DNA from: a virus
Direction: 5' to 3' (one strand)
Virus record (IMG/VR): IMGVR_UViG_3300025646_000073
Span: 1-47,802 of that record
Length of the DNA: 47,802 nt
The notes below the pieces were generated by a model. That model ran no database searches, had not been told where the DNA came from, and saw only the letters and a program-made list of their open reading frames with translations. Below are positions 36,811-44,260 of the stretch, in pieces. The position numbers and the translations under genes were made by a program. Positions within the stretch are counted from its first letter, which is position 1, and each line of letters starts with the position of its first letter.

Positions 36811-37538
36811 TACTGTCTTAATGCTTCGTTAAAATACTCTGCAATCTCAAAGACGTTCTCTCTCTTGATTACCTTGATCTCTTTGAGAACATCATTTAAT
36901 GAGTGTAGTCGATCAAGGTACGTGACTTCAGTGAGTAATGCGCCAGGACCAACCGTAGGATCAAAGTCTGTCCATACTCCATTCGCATCTTCATAATGAT
37001 GTGCAGAAATATACTCTGGGCCGTGAGTGATCGCATCAATAGTTTCAAGACCATCATCAGTGATACTAAAGCATGACTCTCCAGTCGTGAACGTTCCAGT
37101 CACGTTTCTCAAGACGATTTGACCCAAGTCTAAGTGTCTATGTGCGACATAACCTTGAGCTGCTGAACTAAACCCTCGGACAAGTTGACCAGGCTTCATC
37201 TTATCTGTCAGTACAGTCTTTGTCGTAAGTACGGTATTCGGGTATTCGGCTTCGGCTTTTAAACTAATTTCACGAGAAGATAACGGCCAACCTTGTTCGC
37301 GAATATTATCGTTCATGATGAAGAAGGTCCAATAAAAGGCTGTAGTTCCATACAACTTATAAGACAACTGATCGGGTCTTTCATTGTCTAAGATGTAGTA
37401 TTTTGTATAAGTCGCGACTGAACTCTTGATGTTATCAATGATGTCAGAGTAAGAAGAAAGATCTTGAAAGAGAACACTCTCAGTCGAGTTTGCAAACTTA
37501 TAAAGAGTCTTTGGAAAGTTTTGAAAGTATGATGCCAT
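36810..37538 (-). CDS. gp53: Baseplate wedge protein gp53
   Basis: 242 residues (T4 gp53: 196). RPDQLSYKLYGTTAFYWTFF followed by IMNDNIREQGWPLSS is the gp53 signature (T4: PEELANAIYGNPQLYWVLL then MCNDNYDPYYGW). An inserted beta segment (~110-190) explains the extra length. The C-terminal helix (LNDVLKEIKVIKRENVFEIA) matches the T4 C-end. gp53 clamps wedges together via gp6 and gp25. It lies between gp48 and gp27 with 0-1 nt gaps. Confidence 0.85.
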   Translation of the reverse strand: MASYFQNFPKTLYKFANSTESVLFQDLSSYSDIIDNIKSSVATYTKYYILDNERPDQLSYKLYGTTAFYWTFFIMNDNIREQGWPLSSREISLKAEAEYPNTVLTTKTVLTDKMKPGQLVRGFSSAAQGYVAHRHLDLGQIVLRNVTGTFTTGESCFSITDDGLETIDAITHGPEYISAHHYEDANGVWTDFDPTVGPGALLTEVTYLDRLHSLNDVLKEIKVIKRENVFEIAEYFNEALRQ

Positions 37539-38705
37539 TTAGAAGCCACTCCCAATGTCTAATACGCGCGCGTCATCTTGACTATAGTTTGTAGTTGATG
37601 GATTTGTGGCTCCAACGATGTCTTCACGAGTGATCGTCTTATGCTCAACAAAGGCAAGAGACAAGTCATATTCAGTAGGAGAACCATCTGCATGAAAGCT
37701 TGAAGACGTGGCGTTATAGTTAACACTGATGTTACGAAGGTATGCTAGCTTGATACGTGTACCTACTTGTTGACCATTATACGAGATATTGATCTTAAAC
37801 ATGTTTGGATACAAGAATGCAAGAGACACGCCTTTCACATCAAAAGATTCTGGATATGCATGCTTACGAAAGAAACGAATGATGTCTTTGATCTCCTTTG
37901 ATTCTGCAGCAGAAGTAGGTATCAGCTTAAACTGAAACTGAAACTCTCTGAGAGCCACGTTACGGAAAATAGATCTTACGTTAGGGTTCACAGCAACTTG
38001 TGCTGCGTTTTCAATGATGTTTCTTGCTTTTTGGTTTGGGATAAGTGCTGCTCCACGGCCAAGCGCAACGCGAGCTGCAATACCGTTTAATGATCCACCC
38101 GTAGCAAACATATCTGTTAAGCTAGAGATACCAGAGGTGATAGCAGTCTTTGCAGCTGATAACACATCTCCGGTATTTTGCAATGCTTGTAATCCAGCAG
38201 TACCTGCAGCCCCGAACTCTGCGTTCTCATAAGCAATCGCATCAGTCACTACGAAAGACACAGGAATATACATCTCTGCTCTTTCGCCGTTCAAGATCTC
38301 CATCCTCATCGGAGCTACAGCAATCTTACTTTTCTCTGCTGCCTTTTGCTTTTTCTGAGCTTCGATGGCATTGTCTACTTTTCGTACGTCAGCCTGAGAG
38401 CTAGATTTTTTTGCTTCGTCTGTAGCTTCACTCTCTCTTACAGGAGAATCTATTTTCACCACCTCAGCTATTAGCTCTTGATCTACGGTGACATCCGCAG
38501 GATGCACTTTCACCGCTTGAAAGGTGATCTTACCGCGATGACGATCTTGATTGTCGACTGGGTATTTCAGAACTCTCGTTTGAGCCGCTTGTCCAGCTTT
38601 TTGCCCATCGTTGACGCTAGGTGTAACCGCTGCTTCTTTTTGTTCAGCTGTCTGTGTAGGAGCGTCATCTACTCTTGAATACCCGTATCCGCCTGTTGTT
38701 GCCAT
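37539..38705 (-). CDS. gp48: Baseplate-tail tube junction protein, gp48-like
   Basis: 388 residues. The N-terminal ~130 residues are charged and Gln/Lys-rich. Residues ~240-345 hold the conserved core with IFRNVALREFQFQFKLIPTS, EIKDIIRFFRKHAYPE and 'LAYLRNISVNYN', a tube-like fold as in T4 gp48/gp54, which cap the hub and start tube assembly. I prefer gp48 because a second tube-like protein (gp54 candidate) lies at 39862-40557. First gene of the long minus baseplate operon, with a perfect late box 36 nt upstream. Confidence 0.7.
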   Translation of the reverse strand: MATTGGYGYSRVDDAPTQTAEQKEAAVTPSVNDGQKAGQAAQTRVLKYPVDNQDRHRGKITFQAVKVHPADVTVDQELIAEVVKIDSPVRESEATDEAKKSSSQADVRKVDNAIEAQKKQKAAEKSKIAVAPMRMEILNGERAEMYIPVSFVVTDAIAYENAEFGAAGTAGLQALQNTGDVLSAAKTAITSGISSLTDMFATGGSLNGIAARVALGRGAALIPNQKARNIIENAAQVAVNPNVRSIFRNVALREFQFQFKLIPTSAAESKEIKDIIRFFRKHAYPESFDVKGVSLAFLYPNMFKINISYNGQQVGTRIKLAYLRNISVNYNATSSSFHADGSPTEYDLSLAFVEHKTITREDIVGATNPSTTNYSQDDARVLDIGSGF

Positions 38706-38714
38706 GTAAAACCC

Positions 38715-38722
38715 TATAGATA
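38715..38722 (+). promoter_or_regulatory. Possible late box TATAGATA for the plus operon
   Basis: One base from TATAAATA and identical to the two boxes in the cassette dyad. It lies 42 nt before the GTG of gp4. With the minus-strand box at 38742-38749 it would make a compact divergent promoter pair. Confidence 0.35.
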
Positions 38723-38741
38723 GGTTGGATTAACTCAATGT

Positions 38742-38749
38742 TATTTATA
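38742..38749 (-). promoter_or_regulatory. T4-type late promoter box TATAAATA for the baseplate operon
   Basis: Perfect TATAAATA on the minus strand in the gp48/gp4 intergenic region, giving a leader of about 31 nt for gp48. No other strong late box is seen until 26561, so it may serve the whole gp48-gp7 series. Confidence 0.75.
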
Positions 38750-38764
38750 TCCCAGGGAGGAAAG

Positions 38765-39253
38765 GTGGCTACGTACTCAGGTAGGTACAAAGTATTGAAT
38801 AAAGAAAAGTATAAAGGCGATCATACAAACGTTATATACCGTTCTCACTGGGAAATGCTTTGTTTTAAGTGGTGTGATACTCAACCATCGGTAAAAGAAT
38901 GGAGCTCTGAAGAGATCATCATACCATACTATTATGATGTCGATAAGAAGTACCATCGTTATTTTCCAGACCTCAAGATCAAGTTTACTGATGGGTCTAC
39001 TTATCTGATCGAGATAAAACCAGATAAAGAAACACGACCTCCAAAGGGTAAAAGAAAGACGAGACAATACATCACCGAAGGCTTGACTTATGTAAAGAAT
39101 ATGAATAAGTGGGAAGCAGCAAAGTCTTATGCAGATGATCGTGGCTGGAAGTTTGAGATATGGACAGAGAAGACGCTGCAGAAGATGAAGATCATGCCTG
39201 TTTTAAAGCCAATAAAGCCATTGCCACCGTTTAAACCGAAGAAACCGATATAA
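38765..39253 (+). CDS. gp4: Head completion protein gp4 (nuclease-like fold)
   Basis: Start chosen at GTG 38765: AGGGAGG ends 4 nt upstream and the product begins MATYSGRYKV, like T4-type gp4. The in-frame ATG 38738 lacks a ribosome site and would begin before the opposing promoter. 162 residues (T4 gp4: 150). YKGDHTNVIYRSHWEMLCF, WSSEEIIIPY, HRYFPDLKIKF and YLIEIKP follow. The E..PDxxxx..IEIKP arrangement is that of a PD-(D/E)XK nuclease-like fold, as noted for this family. gp4 acts after packaging to prepare heads for tail joining. The tail of the protein is Lys/Pro-rich. Confidence 0.85.
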   Translation: MATYSGRYKVLNKEKYKGDHTNVIYRSHWEMLCFKWCDTQPSVKEWSSEEIIIPYYYDVDKKYHRYFPDLKIKFTDGSTYLIEIKPDKETRPPKGKRKTRQYITEGLTYVKNMNKWEAAKSYADDRGWKFEIWTEKTLQKMKIMPVLKPIKPLPPFKPKKPI

Positions 39254-39256
39254 ATA
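39249..39256 (+). promoter_or_regulatory. T4-type late box TATAAATA overlapping the gp4 stop codon
   Basis: Perfect TATAAATA on the plus strand; its TAA is the gp4 stop. It ends only 6 nt before ATG 39263, so the predicted start site would leave a leader of about 1 nt. Either a leaderless late transcript or a chance match. Confidence 0.4.
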
Positions 39257-39262
39257 TCGGGT

Positions 39263-39862
39263 ATGAGTAACTTATTTCAAAAACTATCACAAGAAGCTTT
39301 TCGAGCTGGCATTAACCCGCGTACAAAGGAGTCTCGTGCATGGTTCATGGGAAAAGTAGCGAACATGAGGAGTATCAATCGATCAGCGTTGATGCGAGAA
39401 GATGTCATATCTCTAGAACAACCGAGATATACAAGAGACCTTATTGGTCGAATGTTCATGTTCTTCTATGACCCAAAGACGAAGGACGACTTACCTTACT
39501 ATGATAAATTCCCTTTGATTATCCTCGTTGGTCCTGCGCCTGGCGGATTTTATGGTTTAAACTTACATTATCTTCCGCCGATCTTTCGCGCAAAGATGTT
39601 AGACGCGCTGATGGACATCACGAATAATAAAGCATACGATGAGACGACTAAGTTTAGAATACGATATGAAGTGTTGAATCGTATGCGTAAGCTAAGATAT
39701 TTTAAACCATGTTGGAAACACTACTTACTTGACCACGTAAAAGGCAGGTTCGGTAGAGTAGATGCTCCTGAATGGGAGATCGCGACGTTTTTACCAACAG
39801 CCCAGTGGAAGAAGGCAACCTTCAACACTGTTTACAGAGATTCACGAAGGATGGTACTGTAA
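39263..39862 (+). CDS. gp2: DNA end protector, gp2-like
   Basis: 199 residues. The N-terminal FQKLSQEAFRAGINPRTKES, the central RMFMFFYDPKTKDDLPYYDKFPLI (split around residue 75) and GFYGLNLHYLPPI match the protein annotated in marine T4-like phages as gp2, from memory. T4 gp2 (274 aa) binds DNA ends in the mature head and blocks RecBCD. T4 genes 2 and 4 also lie close together, which fits. No strong ribosome site; translation may be coupled to gp4, 10 nt upstream. Basic C-half (WKHYLLDHVKGRFGR) suits DNA binding. Confidence 0.55.
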   Translation: MSNLFQKLSQEAFRAGINPRTKESRAWFMGKVANMRSINRSALMREDVISLEQPRYTRDLIGRMFMFFYDPKTKDDLPYYDKFPLIILVGPAPGGFYGLNLHYLPPIFRAKMLDALMDITNNKAYDETTKFRIRYEVLNRMRKLRYFKPCWKHYLLDHVKGRFGRVDAPEWEIATFLPTAQWKKATFNTVYRDSRRMVL

Positions 39863-40557
39863 TGCCAAGTATTGACGAGTTGAAAGGTATTGCCTCTGCC
39901 AAGCTAGGCTTTGCTCGTAACAATAACTTTTTAGTTGAGCTCCCGCCCCTGGGCAGAGGCGGGTTGTTTGGAGGCGGTCTCTTAGGCCAACTCGCGTCTT
40001 TTGTTCCTAGCATCCCGGGGTTGACCGGAACTCCAAGTCCAAGTACTCGTGAACTTAATGTGTTGTGCGAGACAGTCACTTTGCCTGGAAAACAGATGCT
40101 TACTCAAGAAAAGAGGATAGGCACCACGGTTGAAAAGGTAGCATACGGATACGCTGTCGATGATGTGAGCATGTCCTTTTACTTGTTGAACGACTATGGC
40201 GTAAAGCATTATTTTGATGGTTGGATGAACACCGTATTCAATGGCGAGACATATGAACCAGGATACAAGAAAGACTATGCAAAGACAGTGAAGATCCATC
40301 AGCTGAGAAAGCCACTCTTAGGTCTTTCAGGTGGACTTGGTCCTATCAGAGTGAACATCGGCGTTGGCGGTGGATCAGTGTACACAGTAGAACTGTTAGA
40401 AGCATTTCCTACGACTGTACAACAGATTGACTTTTCGAACGAACAAGACGGACTCGTACGAGTCACTGTCCAGTTATCTTACACGAACTGGAGAACAGCT
40501 AAGCCGTCTCAGAATTTCTTGAATATAGACATTAACCCAGGTCAGATTTTTGGTTGA
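39862..40557 (+). CDS. gp54: Tail-tube-like baseplate protein, gp54-like
   Basis: 232 residues from ATG 39862, overlapping the previous stop by one base (TAATG); the longer frame from 39772 would overlap gp2 by 91 nt. The N-terminal KLGFARNNNFLVELPPLG, central LCETVTLPGKQMLTQEKRI and GYAVDDVSMSFYLLNDYGV, and the C-terminal QQIDFSNEQDGLVRVTVQLSYTNW (in two parts) are the tail-tube fold shared by gp19, gp48 and gp54. In T4 gp54 sits on gp48 and starts tube polymerisation. Which of the two it is cannot be settled by eye. Confidence 0.6.
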   Translation: MPSIDELKGIASAKLGFARNNNFLVELPPLGRGGLFGGGLLGQLASFVPSIPGLTGTPSPSTRELNVLCETVTLPGKQMLTQEKRIGTTVEKVAYGYAVDDVSMSFYLLNDYGVKHYFDGWMNTVFNGETYEPGYKKDYAKTVKIHQLRKPLLGLSGGLGPIRVNIGVGGGSVYTVELLEAFPTTVQQIDFSNEQDGLVRVTVQLSYTNWRTAKPSQNFLNIDINPGQIFG

Positions 40558-40575
40558 CGTGAAAAGGAGTAAATC

Positions 40576-41283
40576 ATGGCGTTACCACAGTTAAACACAA
40601 CCCCACGGTATCAAGTAAAGATCCCGTCAACAGGAAAGACGGTTCGTTTTCGTCCGTTCCTTGTCAAAGAACAAAAGGTATTGTTGATCGCATATGAATC
40701 GCAAGATAAGCAAGCGATCATCCAAGCGATGCTCGATACCTTAGACTCATGTACTGAAGGCATCAGCGCGGCTAAGTTGTCGACCTTTGATGCTGACTAT
40801 CTGTTTACACAGATCAGAGCAAAGTCTGTAGGTGAAGTCGTAGACTTAAACATCCAGTGTACTGAGTGTGAGACTCATAACGAGGTGAAAGTAAACCTCG
40901 AAGACATCAAGATGAAGGTCCCTAAGAAGGATATGGACGTTCAACTGACTGACCAGATCACGATGAAGATGAAGTACCCTGACTACAACTACTTCCTCAA
41001 GAATCCTAAGATCTTAGGCAATGACTCGATGGCCGAATCGCTGGTCGACATCGTGATCGCATGTATCGAATCAGTCAAGACTGATGATGAGATCATCAAC
41101 ATCTCAGATGAGCCAAGAGAAGAAGTCATTCGATTCATCGAGTCTCTGACAGCTAATCAGTTTGAGAAGGTTGCTTCTTTTGTGCAAGACATCCCGAAGA
41201 TGGAACACACGCTCAAGTTCAAGTGTATCAACTGTGAACATGAAAACGAAAGACACTTGGAGGGCCTCGAAGATTTTTTTTAG
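40576..41283 (+). CDS. gp26: gp26-type baseplate hub/assembly protein, unshifted form
   Basis: 235 residues (T4 gp26: 208). AAAAGGAG lies 6 nt before the ATG. The N-terminal FRPFLVKEQKVLLIAYES and central FDADYLFTQIRAKSVGE are typical of the T4 gp26/baseplate family (PF12322). Two CxxC pairs, C95/C98 (CTEC) and C217/C220 (CINC), probably form one zinc ribbon that brackets a helical centre. Like lambda gpG it sits directly before the tape-measure gene. Its stop codon overlaps a U8 run, where a -1 shift would extend it (see 40576-41468). Confidence 0.78.
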   Translation: MALPQLNTTPRYQVKIPSTGKTVRFRPFLVKEQKVLLIAYESQDKQAIIQAMLDTLDSCTEGISAAKLSTFDADYLFTQIRAKSVGEVVDLNIQCTECETHNEVKVNLEDIKMKVPKKDMDVQLTDQITMKMKYPDYNYFLKNPKILGNDSMAESLVDIVIACIESVKTDDEIINISDEPREEVIRFIESLTANQFEKVASFVQDIPKMEHTLKFKCINCEHENERHLEGLEDFF

Positions 41284-41468
41284 TATGCCTCTCTCATGAA
41301 TCCTTAGAGAACTACTATAAGGTGAACTTTCAGCTCTTACAAGAGTTTCACTACTCTCTTACAGAATTAGAAAGCATGTTACCTTGGGAGAGGGAGATTT
41401 ATTTGATTATGTTGATCGAGGATGTAAAAGAAAAGAACGACCAGATAAGACGCCAGCAACAAGGATAA
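40576..41468 (+). CDS. gp26 -1 frameshift fusion product (G/GT-like), 297 aa
   Basis: After slippage the ribosome reads TTA at 41280 and continues through 62 open codons to TAA 41466-41468, adding SHESLENYYKVNFQLLQEF, then LTELESMLPWEREIYLIMLI and EKNDQIRRQQQG. The extension is helical, and its 'PWEREIYLIML' block resembles the compact helical T-part of tail assembly chaperones. It has no ATG until codon 33 and no good ribosome site, so independent translation is unlikely. It ends 4 nt before the tape-measure start, as in lambda G/GT. The fusion would be the minor product that recruits the tape measure; that role is by analogy. Confidence 0.65.
41259..41283 (+). promoter_or_regulatory. Programmed -1 ribosomal frameshift signal
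   Basis: Elements in order: GGAGGG at 41259-41264 (internal Shine-Dalgarno-like), a 9-nt spacer, slippery heptamer T TTT TTT at 41274-41280 in correct zero-frame phase (GAT TTT TTT), then TAG 41281-41283. The spacing matches the stimulatory Shine-Dalgarno of E. coli dnaX. A stop straight after the slip site raises pausing. I see no strong downstream hairpin. Confidence 0.7.
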
Positions 41469-41472
41469 AAAC

Positions 41473-43107
41473 ATGGCATTAATAACTCTAGCACAGATCA
41501 ACGCTACTCTCGAAAAGCAGAACGAGATCCAATCTCAGACGCTTGACGAGACAAAAGCGGTAAGGTCTAATATTTCTTATCTGATAGAGACAGCAAAGGC
41601 TTCAAAGCTTGATAACCTCGAGAAGGAACGAGAGGCTAGTCAACAAAAGTCAAGGGCCGGTGCCAAGAGTGGTGCAGGTGGTGGCGAGATGAAAGGCGGT
41701 TCAGGTCTTGGAGGCATCTTTAGCGGGATCGCTGGCATGATCGGCGGTGCTGTAGGCACCATCAGTAGCATGTTAGGCTTGACAGCTCTCACTCCTCTCA
41801 TCACCTCTATCATGAGTTTTGCCAGACTCTTCTTAAGAGGAGGTGCCATAGGCTTTGTTTTATACTTGATCTACGATAACTGGGAATCTATCAAAGGCAC
41901 CTTCGAGAATATTTACAAAGCGCTTGAGCCTATCATCAAGTGGTTTAAGACAACGACGGTATACAAGTATTTAGAAGAAAACTGGGAACAACTCGTTACT
42001 GACTTCTTTGGCTTGTTCAGAAAGCTATTCAAAGGGATCGAACGACTCACTGCAGGTGACTTTAAAGGCGCGCTTGAAAACTTAGACGGACTTGCATTTG
42101 GTCTAGCAGGATTGATCGCGTTTACCAAGACAGGAAGAGGTATTGTGATGAGCGCGCTTGGTAGTGTGAAAGACCTCGTCACGACTGGTGTTGATAAGCT
42201 GACGGGGGGACCAAAAGGAAAAGGTCCATTAGGAAAAAGTCCACTTGAAGTGCGACAACTTGGTACCATAACAAACCCGATGTACGTAAAGGTTGTTGGC
42301 GGTATGGGCGGTGGATTGACTGACGTTGGTGGCCCAGGTGACCCAGATAAAGATAAAGGTAAAGATAAAGGTAAAGGCGGTAAAGGTAAAGGAGGAAGAT
42401 TTAGTAAGTTCCTAGATAGTGCGAAAGAGCTTGGTAAAACCGCTCTTGAAAAGGGAAAAGCAGTCGTAGGTGCTGGAGCCACTGCAGCTGCAAGCGGGTT
42501 GAAGACTGGCGCAGCTTATGCGGCGTCAGCGACAGGCGCAGCGACTCTTAGTCTTGGTGCAACCGCAGCTGCGATCGGATATGCAACCTACAAAGGTAAG
42601 GTACAAGCTGAAGAATGGGCAAAGCTTAAAGCTGAGATCGAAAAGAATGGCTTACCTGCTTTGAATGAAGAAGACTTGAAGAAGTTTATAGCTGCGCAAG
42701 AAGACTTTGCTGAAGCTGAAGATGCACCTGAAGGATTGATTCGCACGCCTGACGGAAATCCAGTCGATCGCTTCCTAACAGAACAAGCAAAGAGTTTATT
42801 AGAGAGTCGTAAGCTAAAGCCAAAGACTCGCGGCCTTGTCCCTGGAGGAATGGCCAAACGTGTAGGCGAACCGATCCCTCAACCTGCAATCAGCAAGCCT
42901 ATGCCTCAGACCGCTCCCGCACTGACTGCATTGAATAGAGAATCAAGAGCAACAAGTAACAAGCCAGTGGTCATCATGCAAGACGGTTCAAGTAAGGTAG
43001 TGAACAACGTGAACACGAGTAACCAAGGACTCGTCTTACCTTCTCCTCCAGTATTCGATCACCATGATCCGTTCTATGCCACCAGGGGATATGGCGTACC
43101 TTTGTAA
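41473..43107 (+). CDS. Probable tail tape measure protein (gp29 position)
   Basis: 544 residues (T4 gp29: 590). N-terminal coiled coil (LAQINATLEKQNEIQSQTL), Gly-rich linker, then hydrophobic stretches at ~115-137 (FLRGGAIGFVLYLIYDNW), ~205-225 and ~345-375 (Ala/Gly-rich). A Lys/Gly linker lies near 290-306. The C-end has 'VVIMQDGSSKVVNNVNTS' and a His/Tyr-rich tip. Long helical parts with hydrophobic segments, and position right after a G/GT-like gene, fit a tape measure. At ~0.15 nm per residue it would give a tail of roughly 80 nm. Ribosome site AAGG 9 nt upstream lies in the end of the frameshift frame. Confidence 0.6.
   Translation: MALITLAQINATLEKQNEIQSQTLDETKAVRSNISYLIETAKASKLDNLEKEREASQQKSRAGAKSGAGGGEMKGGSGLGGIFSGIAGMIGGAVGTISSMLGLTALTPLITSIMSFARLFLRGGAIGFVLYLIYDNWESIKGTFENIYKALEPIIKWFKTTTVYKYLEENWEQLVTDFFGLFRKLFKGIERLTAGDFKGALENLDGLAFGLAGLIAFTKTGRGIVMSALGSVKDLVTTGVDKLTGGPKGKGPLGKSPLEVRQLGTITNPMYVKVVGGMGGGLTDVGGPGDPDKDKGKDKGKGGKGKGGRFSKFLDSAKELGKTALEKGKAVVGAGATAAASGLKTGAAYAASATGAATLSLGATAAAIGYATYKGKVQAEEWAKLKAEIEKNGLPALNEEDLKKFIAAQEDFAEAEDAPEGLIRTPDGNPVDRFLTEQAKSLLESRKLKPKTRGLVPGGMAKRVGEPIPQPAISKPMPQTAPALTALNRESRATSNKPVVIMQDGSSKVVNNVNTSNQGLVLPSPPVFDHHDPFYATRGYGVPL
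42346..42392 (+). repeat. GATAAAG/GTAAAG microrepeat coding a Lys/Gly linker
   Basis: Alternating 6-bp units (GATAAA, GGTAAA) encode Asp-Lys and Gly-Lys pairs, a flexible basic linker in the tape-measure candidate. Units are multiples of three, so length can change without losing frame. Confidence 0.7.
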
Positions 43108-43295
43108 TACTAAGGTTCTATCGGCCAGGAGCTCCCTGGCGCTGCGGAGCCCTGGGGCCTATGTTGGGCTATAGGCTACCCCTCCCCAAGAGGTCCAGGT
43201 GGTTCTGGAAGCTCCTCGTAATAACGGCTCTGGTATTGATTACCAGAGCCGCCTTTTGGGGTTATGAGAACGTCGTAACGTTCTTACTTTCTACC
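43108..43295. other. GC-rich, hairpin-rich spacer between convergent genes
   Basis: 188 bp clearly more GC-rich than the rest. Inverted repeats: GCCAGG/CCTGGC (43124-43140), AGGAGCT (43127-43133) with AGCTCCT (43210-43216), TCCAG/CTGGA (43194-43209), the 11-bp hairpin at 43225-43251, and AGAACGT/ACGTTCT (43267-43284). It may be a 3' end processing or termination region, or a small structured RNA. A short membrane-like reading frame also lies inside (43161-43313). Confidence 0.45.
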
Positions 43296-43313
43296 TCAAT
43301 CTTCGTTTGCTAA
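43161..43313 (+). CDS. Possible 50-aa membrane protein
   Basis: ATG 43161 to TAA 43313. The product has a basic start (PKRSR), then WFWKLLVITALVLIT and, after RAAFWGYEN, a second hydrophobic run VVTFLLSTSIFVC: one or two membrane segments with a positive-inside N-end. GGAG at 43146 is 11 nt upstream, a poor distance. It overlaps the gp32 end on the other strand by 18 nt, and an 11-bp hairpin lies inside it. It resembles small holin-like or membrane proteins but may be chance reading of a structured spacer. Confidence 0.35.
   Translation: MLGYRLPLPKRSRWFWKLLVITALVLITRAAFWGYENVVTFLLSTSIFVC
43225..43251 (+). terminator. Terminator-like hairpin after the tape-measure operon
   Basis: CGGCTCTGGTA / TACCAGAGCCG, 11 perfect base pairs with a 5-nt loop TTGAT, followed by CCTTTTGGGG. 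The U-tract is short (4), so efficiency is doubtful. The stem could act in either direction between the two convergent operons. Confidence 0.5.
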
Positions 43314-44192
43314 CTTAGCAAAGTAGCTCATCGTATCGTCGTCATCATCTTCCATTTGAGAAGCTGCGACTGGTTGACGAGGTGCTGGAGCCGATACTGG
43401 CTCATTCATGACACGTTCTTCACGCATCGTAGGTACACCACCTTCAACTTCTTGGCCAAGCACTCGCATCAGCTTTGCCTTCAGCTCAGCGTATGACTTA
43501 TAGTTGCTAGGATCGGTGAACTCTTTGAGAGGGTGCACCTTACCATAGATGGCTTCAAGCTTTGCATCGTCTTCTGACAACGGAGAAGGTGAAGAGAACT
43601 CAGACTTATCGTAGTTACGATAGCCTTCAACATTACGAATCTTCAACTTAAAGTCAGCGCCTTCCCATAGATCAAATGGGTTGACTGGCTTTTCGTCTTG
43701 AAACTGAGGCTGCATCACATCCATGATCTTGTCAAAGATCTTCTTACCAAACTTAAACAAGAAGACTTTACCTTCGTTGTCTGGGTTTGCAGAGTCACTG
43801 ACGACGTAGACGTTAGCGACATAGTGCAATCGACGCTTCTGCTTACGAGCAGTCTCTTTGTCGTCTTCAGAGCCTGAGTTCCATAGCTTGCTGTTCAGCT
43901 CGCCGACTGGATCAGGTTGACCAATAGACGTCAAACTGTTCTCGATGTACCACAAACCAGTAGGTCCTTTGAAGCCATGGTCCCAATAACGGACCCAAGG
44001 CAAATCTTCACCAGTAGCTGCAGGCAAGAAGCGAAGTACGGCATAACCGTTACCTGCCTTGTCGACAGTGGGTTTCCAGATTCGATTGTCTTCGTAGGAT
44101 TTTTGTTCAGTTTGACCTCCGCCAACTTTTTCGGCGGCCTGAACCAGTTTGGAGATTTGATCGCGATTGCGCTTAAGATTTTCGAATGACAT
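43296..44192 (-). CDS. gp32: Single-stranded DNA-binding protein gp32
   Basis: 298 residues (T4: 301). The basic N-terminal LAST-like region (MSFENLKRNRDQISKL) gives cooperativity. The OB core includes YAVLRFLPAATGEDLPWVRY, GLWYIENSLTSIG and NPDNEGKVFLFKFGKKIFDKI (split near the middle), matching T4 gp32. The acidic C-end (EDDDDDTMSYFAKLANED) is the protein-interaction tail. The T4 zinc ligands (His64, Cys77, Cys87, Cys90) are missing; the whole protein has no Cys. Own promoter upstream (44230-44258) and ribosome site AAAGGA. Confidence 0.92.
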   Translation of the reverse strand: MSFENLKRNRDQISKLVQAAEKVGGGQTEQKSYEDNRIWKPTVDKAGNGYAVLRFLPAATGEDLPWVRYWDHGFKGPTGLWYIENSLTSIGQPDPVGELNSKLWNSGSEDDKETARKQKRRLHYVANVYVVSDSANPDNEGKVFLFKFGKKIFDKIMDVMQPQFQDEKPVNPFDLWEGADFKLKIRNVEGYRNYDKSEFSSPSPLSEDDAKLEAIYGKVHPLKEFTDPSNYKSYAELKAKLMRVLGQEVEGGVPTMREERVMNEPVSAPAPRQPVAASQMEDDDDDTMSYFAKLANED

Positions 44193-44229
44193 TGTATTTT
44201 CCTTTGTATAACTGAAATGTTACTGAAGT

Positions 44230-44258
44230 ATTATACCACACCTTTTTGATGTTGTACA
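44230..44258 (-). promoter_or_regulatory. Sigma70-like promoter TGTACA-N17-TATAAT for gp32
   Basis: On the minus strand: -35-like TGTACA (44253-44258), 17-bp spacer, -10 TATAAT (44230-44235). It gives a leader of about 32 nt before ATG 44192. The same two hexamers with the same spacing occur upstream of the gene at 45394-46506. Confidence 0.6.
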
Positions 44259-44260
44259 TA

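Noticed and set aside
38738-38764. ATG 38738 as the gp4 start
   Set aside because: No ribosome site, nine residues unlike the family, and it lies on the opposing late promoter; GTG 38765 has a strong site and the family N-terminus.
41913-42482. 189-residue Pro/Leu-rich frame on the minus strand
   Set aside because: Antisense shadow of the Gly/Lys-rich tape-measure candidate; composition mirrors the repeats and there is no ribosome site.
43127-43216. A tRNA-like outline: 7-bp closing stem AGGAGCT/AGCTCCT 90 nt apart with an inner TCCAG/CTGGA arm
   Set aside because: The inner loop has 6 nt and no TTC-A core, there is no D-arm pattern, and no plausible anticodon loop. Kept only as part of a structured spacer.
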